From Dehalococcoidia bacterium (GTDB taxonomy: Bacteria; Chloroflexota; Dehalococcoidia; GIF9; AB-539-J10), in assembly GCA_030627025.1 (NCBI GenBank), contig DAOUSX010000001.1, positions 1-18,893 on the forward strand: a stretch of DNA of 18,893 nt, read 5' to 3'. Shown piece after piece: positions 1 through 7,833 of the stretch. The notes below the pieces were generated by a model. The model made no database searches. It saw nothing but the letters and a program-made list of their open reading frames with translations, and had not been told where the DNA came from. The stretch's first letter is position 1; the number at the start of each line of letters is the position of its first letter. Position numbers and translations under genes: made by a program.

Positions 1-908
1 ATGCCCATCCCCATATTAAATACCCGATGCATCTCCCCTTCGTCAATATTCCCTCGTTGCTGGATAAGCTTGAAAATGGGAGGCATATCCCAGGAATTTT
101 TATCAATATGGACGCCAGTTCCTTCAGGGAGGATGCGAGGTATGTTCCCTTCATAGCCACCACCGGTGATATGAGCCAACCCCTTGATTAATGACAGAAC
201 TGGCTTGAGTTCACGGTAATAGCAACGATGCGGCATCAATAATTCCTCTCCCAGGGTTTTCCCTAGCTGAGGATAGAATTCATGTAAATGGGAAGGGTCG
301 TCATCTATTCCGAAGACCCGCCGCACTAAAGAATAACCATTAGTGTGCAATCCGGAAGAGGGTAAGCCAAGGGCTATGTCGCCCGGCACTATGGAGCTGC
401 CATCGATAATTCCCCCTTTTTCAACCACACCAATAATAAAGCCCACTAAATCATAATTTTCCGGGGAATAAATACCAGGCATTTCAGCAGTTTCACCACC
501 AACAAGAGAGCAATTAACTTCCCTGCAGGCACGAACTATGCCGGTAACAATGCTTTTCACCTGCTCGGTGTGGAGCTTATCCATGGCGATGTAATCGAGG
601 AAGAAAAGTGGGGAAGCACCACAACAAAGAATATCGTTAACGCAATGATTGACGATATCAATGCCTACGGTGTCATTTTTAGCTAAGAGGGAAGCGATTT
701 TGAGCTTAGTGCCTACTCCATCAACGCTGGAGACCAATACAGGTTCTTCATATCCTTTGAACTGGAACAGATTACCGAAGGAGCCGAAATTTAACACCTC
801 GGGGTGGAAAGTGGTTTTAGCCTCTTGGGCAATGAATTTCTTTATCTTATTGGCTACCCCGATATTGACCCCGGCGCGAGCATAGGTTTGTTTATTTCTG
901 GCTTGCAA
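1..908 (-). CDS. purM: Phosphoribosylformylglycinamidine cyclo-ligase (AIR synthetase), C-terminus cut by window edge
   Basis: PurM closes the imidazole ring of formylglycinamidine ribonucleotide using ATP, giving AIR in de novo purine synthesis in the cytosol. About 302 codons are visible of a family usually near 345, so roughly the last 40 residues lie outside the window. Recognisable stretches are YARAGVNIGVANKIK near the N-terminus, the ATP-site segment SVDGVGTKLKIA, GIDIVNHCVNDILCCGA, and RGNIDEGEMHRVFNMGMG at the window edge. I chose the TTG at 908-906: an in-frame TGA lies directly upstream, and AGAGGA sits five bases before it. This start overlaps the end of purF by 17 bases, pointing to translational coupling in a purF-purM operon. 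The family call is firm; the start codon is inferred. Confidence 0.93.
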   Translation of the reverse strand, partial: MQARNKQTYARAGVNIGVANKIKKFIAQEAKTTFHPEVLNFGSFGNLFQFKGYEEPVLVSSVDGVGTKLKIASLLAKNDTVGIDIVNHCVNDILCCGASPLFFLDYIAMDKLHTEQVKSIVTGIVRACREVNCSLVGGETAEMPGIYSPENYDLVGFIIGVVEKGGIIDGSSIVPGDIALGLPSSGLHTNGYSLVRRVFGIDDDPSHLHEFYPQLGKTLGEELLMPHRCYYRELKPVLSLIKGLAHITGGGYEGNIPRILPEGTGVHIDKNSWDMPPIFKLIQQRGNIDEGEMHRVFNMGMG

Positions 909-2307
909 TCATTTCCTCTTCAAGTTTCGCTTCCAGGGCAAGCTTATCCATTCCCATCTGCACCGGGATAGGATAGTCACCGGTAAAGCAAGCAAGGCAG
1001 AAAATATCCCTGGGTAGGTCAACAGCTTCAATTAAGCCATCGAGACTGAGATAGCCAAGAGAATCAACACCAAGGTAATCCTTAATCATGGGAACATCCT
1101 TTTGAGCAGCGATAAGCTCCCATTCCCTTGCCATGTCCACTCCTAAAAAGCACGGATGGCGGATAGGGGGAGCACAAATACGAAGGTGAACTTCCCTGGC
1201 ACCGGCTTTCCTGAGCAGACCAACCACGTGTGGGGTGGTAGTGCCACGCACAATGCTATCATCAACAACAACCAGACGTTTCCCTCTGATAATCTCAGCG
1301 AGAGGATTAAATTTCAGTTGAACTCCGAGTTCCCTTAATCTTTGGTCGGGTTCAATGAAAGTGCGCCCCACATAACGGTTTTTCATTACTCCTTCACAAA
1401 ATGGGATGCCTGAAGCATTAGCGTAGCCACTGCCAGCAGCGGTAGCAGAATCGGGCACACCCATAACAAGGTCAGCATCAACTGGATATTCCCGAGTTAG
1501 CATCTCACCCATGGCTTGCCTTGCTTTATACAGCAACTTGCCTGCAATGACGCTGTCGGGACGAGCAAAATAAATATACTCGAAGATACACATCGCCTTT
1601 TTGCCGCTTTCCTTCTTGAAAGTTTTCATCCCATCTCGGTCAATAATCACAATTTCACCAGGTTCTATGTCCCTCAAAAATTGCGCACCTATATGGTCTA
1701 AAGCGCAGCTTTCTGAAGCGATGACCCACCCACTGTCAATACTTCCTAAACAAAGAGGACGCACGCCCATAGGGTCACGAATTCCGATAAGGTTATCATG
1801 ACTCATCAGTACCACGGAGTAAGCTCCCTGAAGACGTGCCATAGCATGCCTAATCCTCTCCCCCCAATTCTTGCCTGGAGAGGCTAAAATCAGGTTAGCA
1901 ATCACTTCAGAATCGGTAGAGGTATCAAAACTATAGCCACCCTCTTGAAGTTCATCACGGAGCGGCTTAGCATTAAGGATATTGCCATTATGGGCTAAAG
2001 CAAGTGTCAATTCTTCTGCTCTTGCAAGAATAGGTTCAGGATTGGCAGGTTGTCTTGAACCAGTGGTGGAATAGCGGTTATGCCCGATGCCAATATAGCC
2101 GCTAAGCTGGGTAAGATTACTTTCGGTGAAAACTTGAGAAACCAGACCCATTTTCCTATGTGTCTTTATTTCGCGTCCATCACTAACGGCGATGCCAGAG
2201 CTTTCCTGTCCACGATGTTGGAGAGCAAAAAGAGCGAAAAAGATAAGACGAGCTATGTCTACCTGCGAACTGTAGACTCCGAAAACACCACAACTTTCGT
2301 GTAGCAA
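892..2307 (-). CDS. purF: Amidophosphoribosyltransferase
   Basis: PurF transfers the amide of glutamine to PRPP, the committed step of purine synthesis. The 471-residue protein has an N-terminal Ntn-hydrolase glutaminase domain whose catalytic cysteine is Cys6 (HESCGVFGVY), exposed after removal of a five-residue propeptide. The C-terminal PRTase domain carries the PRPP loop VVVDDSIVRGTTT (about 346-358). Cys240, Cys386, Cys437 and Cys440 match in spacing the four ligands of the 4Fe-4S cluster in the Bacillus-type enzyme, so this is probably the oxygen-sensitive iron-sulfur form. The start is TTG at 2307-2305 with AGGAAGG five bases upstream; no other start keeps the propeptide and Cys6. It is the first gene of the leftward purF-purM operon, with a strong promoter immediately upstream. 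Confidence 0.97.
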   Translation of the reverse strand: MLHESCGVFGVYSSQVDIARLIFFALFALQHRGQESSGIAVSDGREIKTHRKMGLVSQVFTESNLTQLSGYIGIGHNRYSTTGSRQPANPEPILARAEELTLALAHNGNILNAKPLRDELQEGGYSFDTSTDSEVIANLILASPGKNWGERIRHAMARLQGAYSVVLMSHDNLIGIRDPMGVRPLCLGSIDSGWVIASESCALDHIGAQFLRDIEPGEIVIIDRDGMKTFKKESGKKAMCIFEYIYFARPDSVIAGKLLYKARQAMGEMLTREYPVDADLVMGVPDSATAAGSGYANASGIPFCEGVMKNRYVGRTFIEPDQRLRELGVQLKFNPLAEIIRGKRLVVVDDSIVRGTTTPHVVGLLRKAGAREVHLRICAPPIRHPCFLGVDMAREWELIAAQKDVPMIKDYLGVDSLGYLSLDGLIEAVDLPRDIFCLACFTGDYPIPVQMGMDKLALEAKLEEEMIASQK

Positions 2308-2326
2308 AATCGCCTTCCTGGGCTAA

Positions 2327-2355
2327 ATTATAATTGCCTTTACCCGCCCAGTCAA
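2327..2355 (-). promoter_or_regulatory. Sigma-70-type promoter of purF
   Basis: On the minus strand TTGACT (2355-2350) is followed after exactly 17 bases by a perfect TATAAT (2332-2327). A start site about seven bases downstream would fall near 2320, leaving a leader of only about 13 bases that consists mostly of the AGGAAGG ribosome binding site (2319-2313). There is no room for a riboswitch or attenuator, so control of purF by an RNA leader is unlikely. Confidence 0.75.
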
Positions 2356-2396
2356 TTCACCAAGATAGCTGATGAATCCCGCCTTTGAAAAACTTC

Positions 2397-2425
2397 TTGC
2401 TCTTGACACTTATATTTCGTATAAT
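2397..2425 (+). promoter_or_regulatory. Probable promoter of the rpsO-pnp-dapB-asd-dapA run
   Basis: A perfect TATAAT at 2420-2425 is preceded at 17 bases by TTGCTC (2397-2402), a weak -35. A perfect TTGACA at 2403-2408 lies only 11 bases from that TATAAT, too close to pair with it. The predicted leader is about 43 bases. The site is divergent from the purF promoter, and the two share the 167-base gap between the operons. Only the -10 is a strong match. Confidence 0.5.
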
Positions 2426-2474
2426 AACGTTTTATATTTTAACACAATGAGTTAATATCTACGGGGAAGTGCAA

Positions 2475-2738
2475 ATGGTAACAGAAAAGAAAAAGAAAAC
2501 TGTCACACAACTTAAACGTAAAGAGGGTGATACTGGCTCTACGGAGGTCCAGGTGGCGTTGCTTACTGAGAGGATAAAACAACTAACAGAGCATCTTCAG
2601 GTGCATATTCATGACCAACATTCTCGACGTGCCCTTTTCAAACTGATAGGGCAACGCAAGCGACTACTAACATATCTTGGCAAGAGAAAACCTGAGCAAT
2701 ATCATTCTCTCATCGCTGAGTTAGGCTTAAGGAAATAA
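2475..2738 (+). CDS. rpsO: 30S ribosomal protein S15
   Basis: S15 binds the central domain of 16S rRNA early in 30S assembly. The 87-residue product carries the family core GDTGSTEVQVALLTERI, then HIHDQHSRRALFKLIGQRKR, and ends near HSLIAELGLRK. I prefer ATG at 2475 over the in-frame GTG at 2469, because the GGGGAAG ribosome binding site (2463-2469) would overlap the GTG but stands at proper distance from the ATG. The gene is followed by pnp after a one-base gap, the conserved rpsO-pnp pair of many bacteria. No obvious S15-binding pseudoknot was recognised in the short leader. Confidence 0.97.
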   Translation: MVTEKKKKTVTQLKRKEGDTGSTEVQVALLTERIKQLTEHLQVHIHDQHSRRALFKLIGQRKRLLTYLGKRKPEQYHSLIAELGLRK

Positions 2739-2739
2739 C

Positions 2740-4926
2740 GTGTCTCACAGAGTAGAACAGGTAATAGCAGGCAGGAATCTTATTATTGAAGCTGGGAAGT
2801 TCGCTCAACAAGCTGATAGCTCTGTTACCGTTCGTTATGGAAATACCGTTACTTTAGTCACTGTTTGCGCTAAAAAAGAGGAACAGGAAGAGGAAAGAGA
2901 CTTTATACCCTTGACGGTAGACTATGAAGAAAAGCTTTATGCCGCTGGTAAAATACCAGGGAGTTTTATCAGACGCGAAGGTAGACCTAGCGAGGAGGCA
3001 ACATTAAATAGTCGGCTCATTGACCGCTCTCTACGCCCTCTTCTTTCCAAAGATTTTAACCATGCGCTACAGATCATTGCTGTAGTGCTTTCCGCAGATA
3101 AGGAAAACAATCCCAATACATGCGCTCTCATCGGCGCTTCAGCAGCTCTACTCATTTCAGACATCCCATTTTATGGACCAATCTCAGCAGTCCATGTTGG
3201 CTATATAGACAATAATATGATGTTGAACCCTACATTTACTCAGATTGAAGACAGCTTGTTTGACCTGGTTGTCGTCAGTAGTAAAGATGCAATAGTAATG
3301 GTGGAAGCAGGTGCTAGGGAGGCTTCTGAAGACCTAATAATGGAGGCAATTAAATTTGGTCATGAAGCTAACCAGGAGATTATCGAGCTTCAGGAAAAGC
3401 TGGTGCAGGTTTGTGGCAAGCCAAAGATAGAACCCGCGGCAAAGGAAGTTGCTCCTGAACTATTAACTCAGGTTTCTTCACTGGTTGAGGATGAATTAAG
3501 TCAAATTTTGGAGCAAACAAAGGAAAAAACGCAACGGGAACAAGCTCTAGCTCAAGTAAAAGAAGACCTAAAACAAAAATTAATTGATTCCTTTCCCGAA
3601 AAAGAAATTGAGCTAGCCCTTGAAACCAAGCTCAGAGCAGTAGTGAGAAAAATGGTCTTGGAGAAAAAACAACACTTGGATGGTCGTAAAGCCGACCAGA
3701 TTCGCCCCATCAGTAGTGAAGTTAGCCTTTTGCCACGTACTCATGGTTCAGCATTATTTACTCGGGGAGCAACACAGGTATTAACGGTCACTACTTTGGG
3801 CTCTACTGGGCAGGAACAGCTGTTGGATGGTCTGGGATTAGAGGAAACCAAGCGATTCCTACATCACTACAACTCCTCTCCATTCTCCACAGGGGAGGTA
3901 AAGCGGGTAGGTTCACCGGGAAGGCGAGAAATTGGACACGGCGCTTTAGTAGAACGAGCTATCGCGCCAGTATTGCCTGGAGAAGAGGATTTTTATTATA
4001 CTATTCGTTTAGTTTCCGAGGTTTTCAGTTCTAGTGGGAGCACCTCCATGGCAAGTGCTTGCGCCTCAAGTCTATCGTTAATGGATGCCGGTGTGCCAGT
4101 TAAAGCACCCGTAGCTGGAATAGCTATAGGACTCGTTACCGATGAAAACCAATATGTCCTGCTAACTGATATAGAGGGAATGGAAGACGCCTACGGCGAT
4201 ATGGATTTCAAAGTTGCCGGCACAACTGAAGGAATCACCGCACTACAACTTGATATCAAACTTAAGGGAATCGAACATCGAGTCCTCTCCGAAGCGGTGG
4301 AACAAGCGCGGCAGGCTCGCTTGGAAATACTGAGTAAGATGCACGAGACATTAAGCACCAGCCGCTCCGAACTTAGTCCATACGCCCCAAGGATGCACCA
4401 GATGACCATCGACCCAAGCAAGATTGGTTTTGTCATTGGCACCGGGGGCAGAACCATCAGGTCTATCATTGAGGAGACCAAGGCAACCATAGACATTAAG
4501 AACGATGGCACTGTGCTTATTGGGTCTCTTAGCGAAGAAGCAGCCCAAAAAGCAATGGACAGGATTAAGAATTTAACCCAAGATATAAAGCTAGGCGAGA
4601 TATATACTGGCAAAGTAACCCGAGTGCTAAACTTCGGGGCCATGGTGGAGATCATTCCTGGCAAAGAAGGATTAGTGCATATTAGCGAACTTGCTCCTCA
4701 CTATGTTCCCAAAGTTGAAGATGTGGTTAAGGTCGGCGACGAAGTAACGGTCAAGGTAATCCAAATCGATGAACTAGGTAGAATAAATCTATCCCGTAAA
4801 GCGATATCTGAAGGACTTTCTCAACCATCCAATGTTAGGATAGAGCCTTCCTCATCACCAAAGCGATACGGGCAAAGGGAAACAAGGCAACGTTACTCTG
4901 GTCGGCGTGAGAAGGATAATACATGA
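2740..4926 (+). CDS. pnp: Polyribonucleotide nucleotidyltransferase (PNPase)
   Basis: PNPase degrades RNA 3' to 5' by phosphorolysis and is a core part of bacterial RNA turnover. The 728 residues show two RNase PH folds (about 1-215 and 325-545) separated by a helical linker, then a KH domain (about 555-612) with the GTGG loop of VIGTGGRTIRSIIEE, and an S1 domain (about 618-690) beginning GEIYTGKVTRVLNFGAMVEI. The active-site segment DMDFKVAGTTEG includes Asp487, Asp489 and Lys491. The tail after the S1 domain is basic and Arg/Ser-rich. The start is GTG at 2740, with AAGGAA five bases before it inside the end of rpsO. The 34-base gap to dapB shows no terminator, so read-through into dapB is likely. 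Confidence 0.97.
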   Translation: MSHRVEQVIAGRNLIIEAGKFAQQADSSVTVRYGNTVTLVTVCAKKEEQEEERDFIPLTVDYEEKLYAAGKIPGSFIRREGRPSEEATLNSRLIDRSLRPLLSKDFNHALQIIAVVLSADKENNPNTCALIGASAALLISDIPFYGPISAVHVGYIDNNMMLNPTFTQIEDSLFDLVVVSSKDAIVMVEAGAREASEDLIMEAIKFGHEANQEIIELQEKLVQVCGKPKIEPAAKEVAPELLTQVSSLVEDELSQILEQTKEKTQREQALAQVKEDLKQKLIDSFPEKEIELALETKLRAVVRKMVLEKKQHLDGRKADQIRPISSEVSLLPRTHGSALFTRGATQVLTVTTLGSTGQEQLLDGLGLEETKRFLHHYNSSPFSTGEVKRVGSPGRREIGHGALVERAIAPVLPGEEDFYYTIRLVSEVFSSSGSTSMASACASSLSLMDAGVPVKAPVAGIAIGLVTDENQYVLLTDIEGMEDAYGDMDFKVAGTTEGITALQLDIKLKGIEHRVLSEAVEQARQARLEILSKMHETLSTSRSELSPYAPRMHQMTIDPSKIGFVIGTGGRTIRSIIEETKATIDIKNDGTVLIGSLSEEAAQKAMDRIKNLTQDIKLGEIYTGKVTRVLNFGAMVEIIPGKEGLVHISELAPHYVPKVEDVVKVGDEVTVKVIQIDELGRINLSRKAISEGLSQPSNVRIEPSSSPKRYGQRETRQRYSGRREKDNT

Positions 4927-4960
4927 CCTGATTGAAACAAAGCGTTAGCAAGGTGAGGAA

Positions 4961-5755
4961 ATGGAACCAATAAGAGTGGTAGTCAACGGTGCCCTGGGTA
5001 GGATGGGACAGGAGATAATCAATGCTATCGCCCAAGAGGACAAGATAGTGCTGGTAGGTGCTGTAGAGAAAGAGGTGACTCAAAGGTATCTTCCTATAGT
5101 GGGGATGGTGGTTCGTTTTTCAGCTAACCTGGATTCTATTTTGGAGCAATGTGATGCTAATGTTTTGGTAGATTTCACCACTGCTGAAGCATCCATGGCA
5201 GCAGCCCGTATTGCTGCTAAAAGAAAGGCTAACCTAGTTATAGGCACCACCGGGCTCTCGGAAGAAAACGTCGCCGAAATTGACCAGTTATGCCAAAGTT
5301 CTGGCATTGGAGCGGTTGTGGCGCCTAATTTTTCTTTATCGGCTGCTGTTTTGACCAAGCTAGCAGAACTTGCTGCCAGGTTTTTCGACTACGCTGAAAT
5401 TATCGAAATGCATCACGCTAAAAAAGTCGATGCCCCTTCAGGAACAGCGATAAATACAGCAAACGCTATGTCGAAAGCCCGCGGCAAACCTTTCACCTAC
5501 CCCAAAACAGAAACAGAGGTAATTCCTAATACCAGAGGAGGACAAATAGAAGGGATAGCCGTTCATAGCTTGAGGTCACCAGGGTTTATGGCCGCGCAGG
5601 AGGTTATATTCAGTGGAGCGGGACAAAGATTAAGTTTGCGTATTGAGGCAATAAGTCGTGAGGCATATATGCCAGGCGTCATCCTCGCCATCAAAGAAGT
5701 AGTAAAGCGAAAGGGATTGATTTACGGATTAGATTCGCTACTAGAAAAACTGTAA
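4961..5755 (+). CDS. dapB: 4-hydroxy-tetrahydrodipicolinate reductase
   Basis: DapB reduces the DapA product with NAD(P)H to tetrahydrodipicolinate on the way to diaminopimelate and lysine. The 264-residue protein starts with the dinucleotide-binding loop NGALGRMGQ (residues 9-17). It has the diagnostic catalytic block HHAKKVDAPSGTA at 151-163, holding the His pair, Lys155 and the substrate loop. Length is normal for the family. AGGTGAGGA stands just before the ATG. It is followed after 11 bases by asd, so all three early lysine-branch enzymes here are adjacent. Confidence 0.97.
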   Translation: MEPIRVVVNGALGRMGQEIINAIAQEDKIVLVGAVEKEVTQRYLPIVGMVVRFSANLDSILEQCDANVLVDFTTAEASMAAARIAAKRKANLVIGTTGLSEENVAEIDQLCQSSGIGAVVAPNFSLSAAVLTKLAELAARFFDYAEIIEMHHAKKVDAPSGTAINTANAMSKARGKPFTYPKTETEVIPNTRGGQIEGIAVHSLRSPGFMAAQEVIFSGAGQRLSLRIEAISREAYMPGVILAIKEVVKRKGLIYGLDSLLEKL

Positions 5756-5766
5756 GGGACCTTATT

Positions 5767-6804
5767 ATGGAAGGATTCAATGTAGCTATTGTAGGTGTAA
5801 CGGGGTTTGTGGGACAGGAATTTATCAGGATACTCGAAGAGCGAGACTTCCCTGTGGGCGAATTGCGCCCTTTAGCCTCTGAGCGCTCAAGTGGCCTAGA
5901 GATTTTCTTTCGGCACCGTCAATTTGAGGTGCAGGAGGCTACTTCGGAGACTTTTCGTGATATCGATATTGCCTTTTTCTCCGCTGGCGCTGATGTTAGC
6001 CTACAACTATGCCCTGTAGCTGTTAAAGCTGGGGCGGTAGTCATCGATAATAGCGCTGCTTTTAGATCGGAACCTTCGACACCCCTTGTGGTCCCCGAGG
6101 TAAATCCTGACGATATAAAACAACACAACGGGATAATCGCCAATCCAAATTGTTCCACAATCCAGCTGGTAGTAGCTCTTTATCCGCTCCATAAAGCTAA
6201 CCCGATAAAACGGGTCACCGTATCCACCTACCAAGCGGTATCGGGGGCCGGTTCTGCCGCCGCACATGAACTAACTCGGGAAACAAAGCTAATCTTAGAG
6301 GGTCGTAGCGTATGCCCTCATGTCTTCGCTCATCAAATAGCATTTAATGTGTTACCAGAGATAGACGTCTTCTTGAGCAATGGCTATACTAAAGAAGAAT
6401 GGAAAATGAACGAAGAAACAAGGAAAATAATGCATTCAAAGGATATAGTTGTCTCAGCCACTTGTGTCAGGGTCCCTGTCTGGTTTGGGCATAGCGAAGC
6501 AGTCAATGTGGAATTTACTTCGCCTATCTCTGCCAAAGAAGCAAGGAAGCTACTGGCCAAATCACCTGGAATCAAGGTGCTTGATGACCCTAGCGTTAGT
6601 TGTTATCCGCAACCGTGGGCAGCATCAGGGTCAAATCATGTATTTGTAGGCAGAATTCGAGAAGATATTTCCTGCCCTAATGGTTTGGTCATGTGGGTAG
6701 TGGCTGACAATTTACGCAAGGGGGCTGCTTTGAATGCTGTTCAGATTGCTGAAGAAGGGATAAAGAGAGGGTGGATAGTGTCTAAAAGGGGGGTGGCAGT
6801 TTAA
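5767..6804 (+). CDS. asd: Aspartate-semialdehyde dehydrogenase
   Basis: Asd reduces aspartyl phosphate to aspartate semialdehyde with NADPH, feeding lysine, threonine and methionine synthesis. The 345-residue protein begins with a Rossmann loop GVTGFVG (10-16). The nucleophilic cysteine is Cys129 in NPNCSTIQL; SGAGSAAAHEL follows, and Arg235 and His242 in the segment RVPVWFGHSEA complete the typical active site. Its stop codon is directly followed by the ATG of dapA with no gap, implying translational coupling. Confidence 0.96.
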   Translation: MEGFNVAIVGVTGFVGQEFIRILEERDFPVGELRPLASERSSGLEIFFRHRQFEVQEATSETFRDIDIAFFSAGADVSLQLCPVAVKAGAVVIDNSAAFRSEPSTPLVVPEVNPDDIKQHNGIIANPNCSTIQLVVALYPLHKANPIKRVTVSTYQAVSGAGSAAAHELTRETKLILEGRSVCPHVFAHQIAFNVLPEIDVFLSNGYTKEEWKMNEETRKIMHSKDIVVSATCVRVPVWFGHSEAVNVEFTSPISAKEARKLLAKSPGIKVLDDPSVSCYPQPWAASGSNHVFVGRIREDISCPNGLVMWVVADNLRKGAALNAVQIAEEGIKRGWIVSKRGVAV

Positions 6805-7731
6805 ATGAATAAGCTAGGACGCTTGCTCACTGCGATGGTCACCCCGTTCAATGCCGACGGAAATGTTGATTATCGACAAGCTCAGAACTTGGCTCAAGCT
6901 TTGCTTGACTCTGGCAGCGATGGAGTAGTGGTCTCCGGCACCACCGGCGAATCTCCTACTCTCTTTACTGAGGAGAAACTCCGGCTTTTTGCTGAGGTTA
7001 AATCGCAGACAGCCAGCAAAGGCACAATTGTCGCTGGTACCGGTAGCTACAACACCAAGGAAAGCCAACAACTAACTAAAGAGGCTGAAAAAATAGGCGT
7101 CGATGCTTGTCTGCTAGTAGTTCCTTACTACAATCGACCGACCCAAGAAGGTTTGTTCCAACATTTCAAAGCCATAGCTTCGGCTACCACCCTGCCTTGC
7201 ATCCTTTATAACGTCCCTTCCCGCACCGTTACCAGCATCACTGCTGATACCGTAATCAGGCTAAGCCAAATCGACAATATTGTCGCTGTAAAGGAAGCTA
7301 GTGGCAATCTTAACCAGATCACCAAGATTATCCAGGGGACGAAAGATGATTTCCTGGTTTACAGTGGTAACGATAACGACACCCTCCCTATACTGACTTT
7401 GGGAGGATACGGCGTTATCAGCGTTGCCTCTCATCTGGTGGGAAACCAAATAAGCGAAATGATGCAGAAATTCCTGAACGGCAGAAACGAAGAGGCAGCT
7501 AGCATCCACCGCAGACTACTGCCTTTAGTAGAAGCTTTGTTCATTGTTCCCAACCCCATGCCGGTTAAATATGCCTTGAATTACCTTGGGTTTCATGTAG
7601 GCAAACCACGATTGCCCCTTGTTGAGCCAGACAGAAAATCAGCCGAGATTATTCAGGCAACCTTGAAAAACTACAAGATCGATCTACCCATACCCCAAAT
7701 TAAATCACAAGCACTAAAATCTAAATCCTAA
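6805..7731 (+). CDS. dapA: 4-hydroxy-tetrahydrodipicolinate synthase
   Basis: DapA condenses pyruvate with aspartate semialdehyde, the first committed step to diaminopimelate. Visible active-site elements are SGTTGESP with Thr46-Thr47, Tyr135 in YNVPSRT, and the Schiff-base Lys163 in VAVKEASGN. The ribosome binding site AGGGGGGTGG lies inside the end of asd. At 308 residues it is longer than the usual about 290. The extra tail after KNYKIDL (PIPQIKSQALKSKS) is partly encoded by the AT-rich repeat that fills the gap to purA, so the natural C-terminus appears to have been rewritten by that repeat. It is the last gene of the rightward operon. Confidence 0.97.
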   Translation: MNKLGRLLTAMVTPFNADGNVDYRQAQNLAQALLDSGSDGVVVSGTTGESPTLFTEEKLRLFAEVKSQTASKGTIVAGTGSYNTKESQQLTKEAEKIGVDACLLVVPYYNRPTQEGLFQHFKAIASATTLPCILYNVPSRTVTSITADTVIRLSQIDNIVAVKEASGNLNQITKIIQGTKDDFLVYSGNDNDTLPILTLGGYGVISVASHLVGNQISEMMQKFLNGRNEEAASIHRRLLPLVEALFIVPNPMPVKYALNYLGFHVGKPRLPLVEPDRKSAEIIQATLKNYKIDLPIPQIKSQALKSKS

Positions 7732-7833
7732 ACAAATCCCAATATCCAAATTCAAAACTTAAAATAGTTTAGGCCATTGGGATTTTAGTCATTTGATATT
7801 GTTTAGTATTTCGGATTTAGTATTTAGAATTTT
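7712..7833. repeat. AT-rich imperfect inverted repeat between convergent dapA and purA
   Basis: The left arm (about 7712-7751) reads CTAAATCC, TAAACAA and AATATCCAAAT in order. The right arm (about 7791-7833) gives on the minus strand CTAAATACTAAATCC, TAAACAA and TATCAAAT, the same modules with small indels. The middle holds GGCCATTGGGATTTTAG. Such composition matches a class of intergenic repeats I recall from many environmental bacterial genomes, though no copy count can be made from one window. It spans the dapA stop codon and reaches the purA stop codon, and it could fold as a bidirectional terminator or be a mobile repeat unit. Confidence 0.6.

Noticed and set aside
2403..2408. Perfect TTGACA before rpsO as the -35 box
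   Set aside because: It is only 11 bases from the perfect TATAAT at 2420-2425, too short for a sigma-70 promoter, and no good -10 lies 16-18 bases downstream.
4191..4664. Minus-strand open frame of 157 codons within pnp
   Set aside because: It lies wholly opposite the conserved RNase PH2, KH and S1 coding region of pnp and has no family features.
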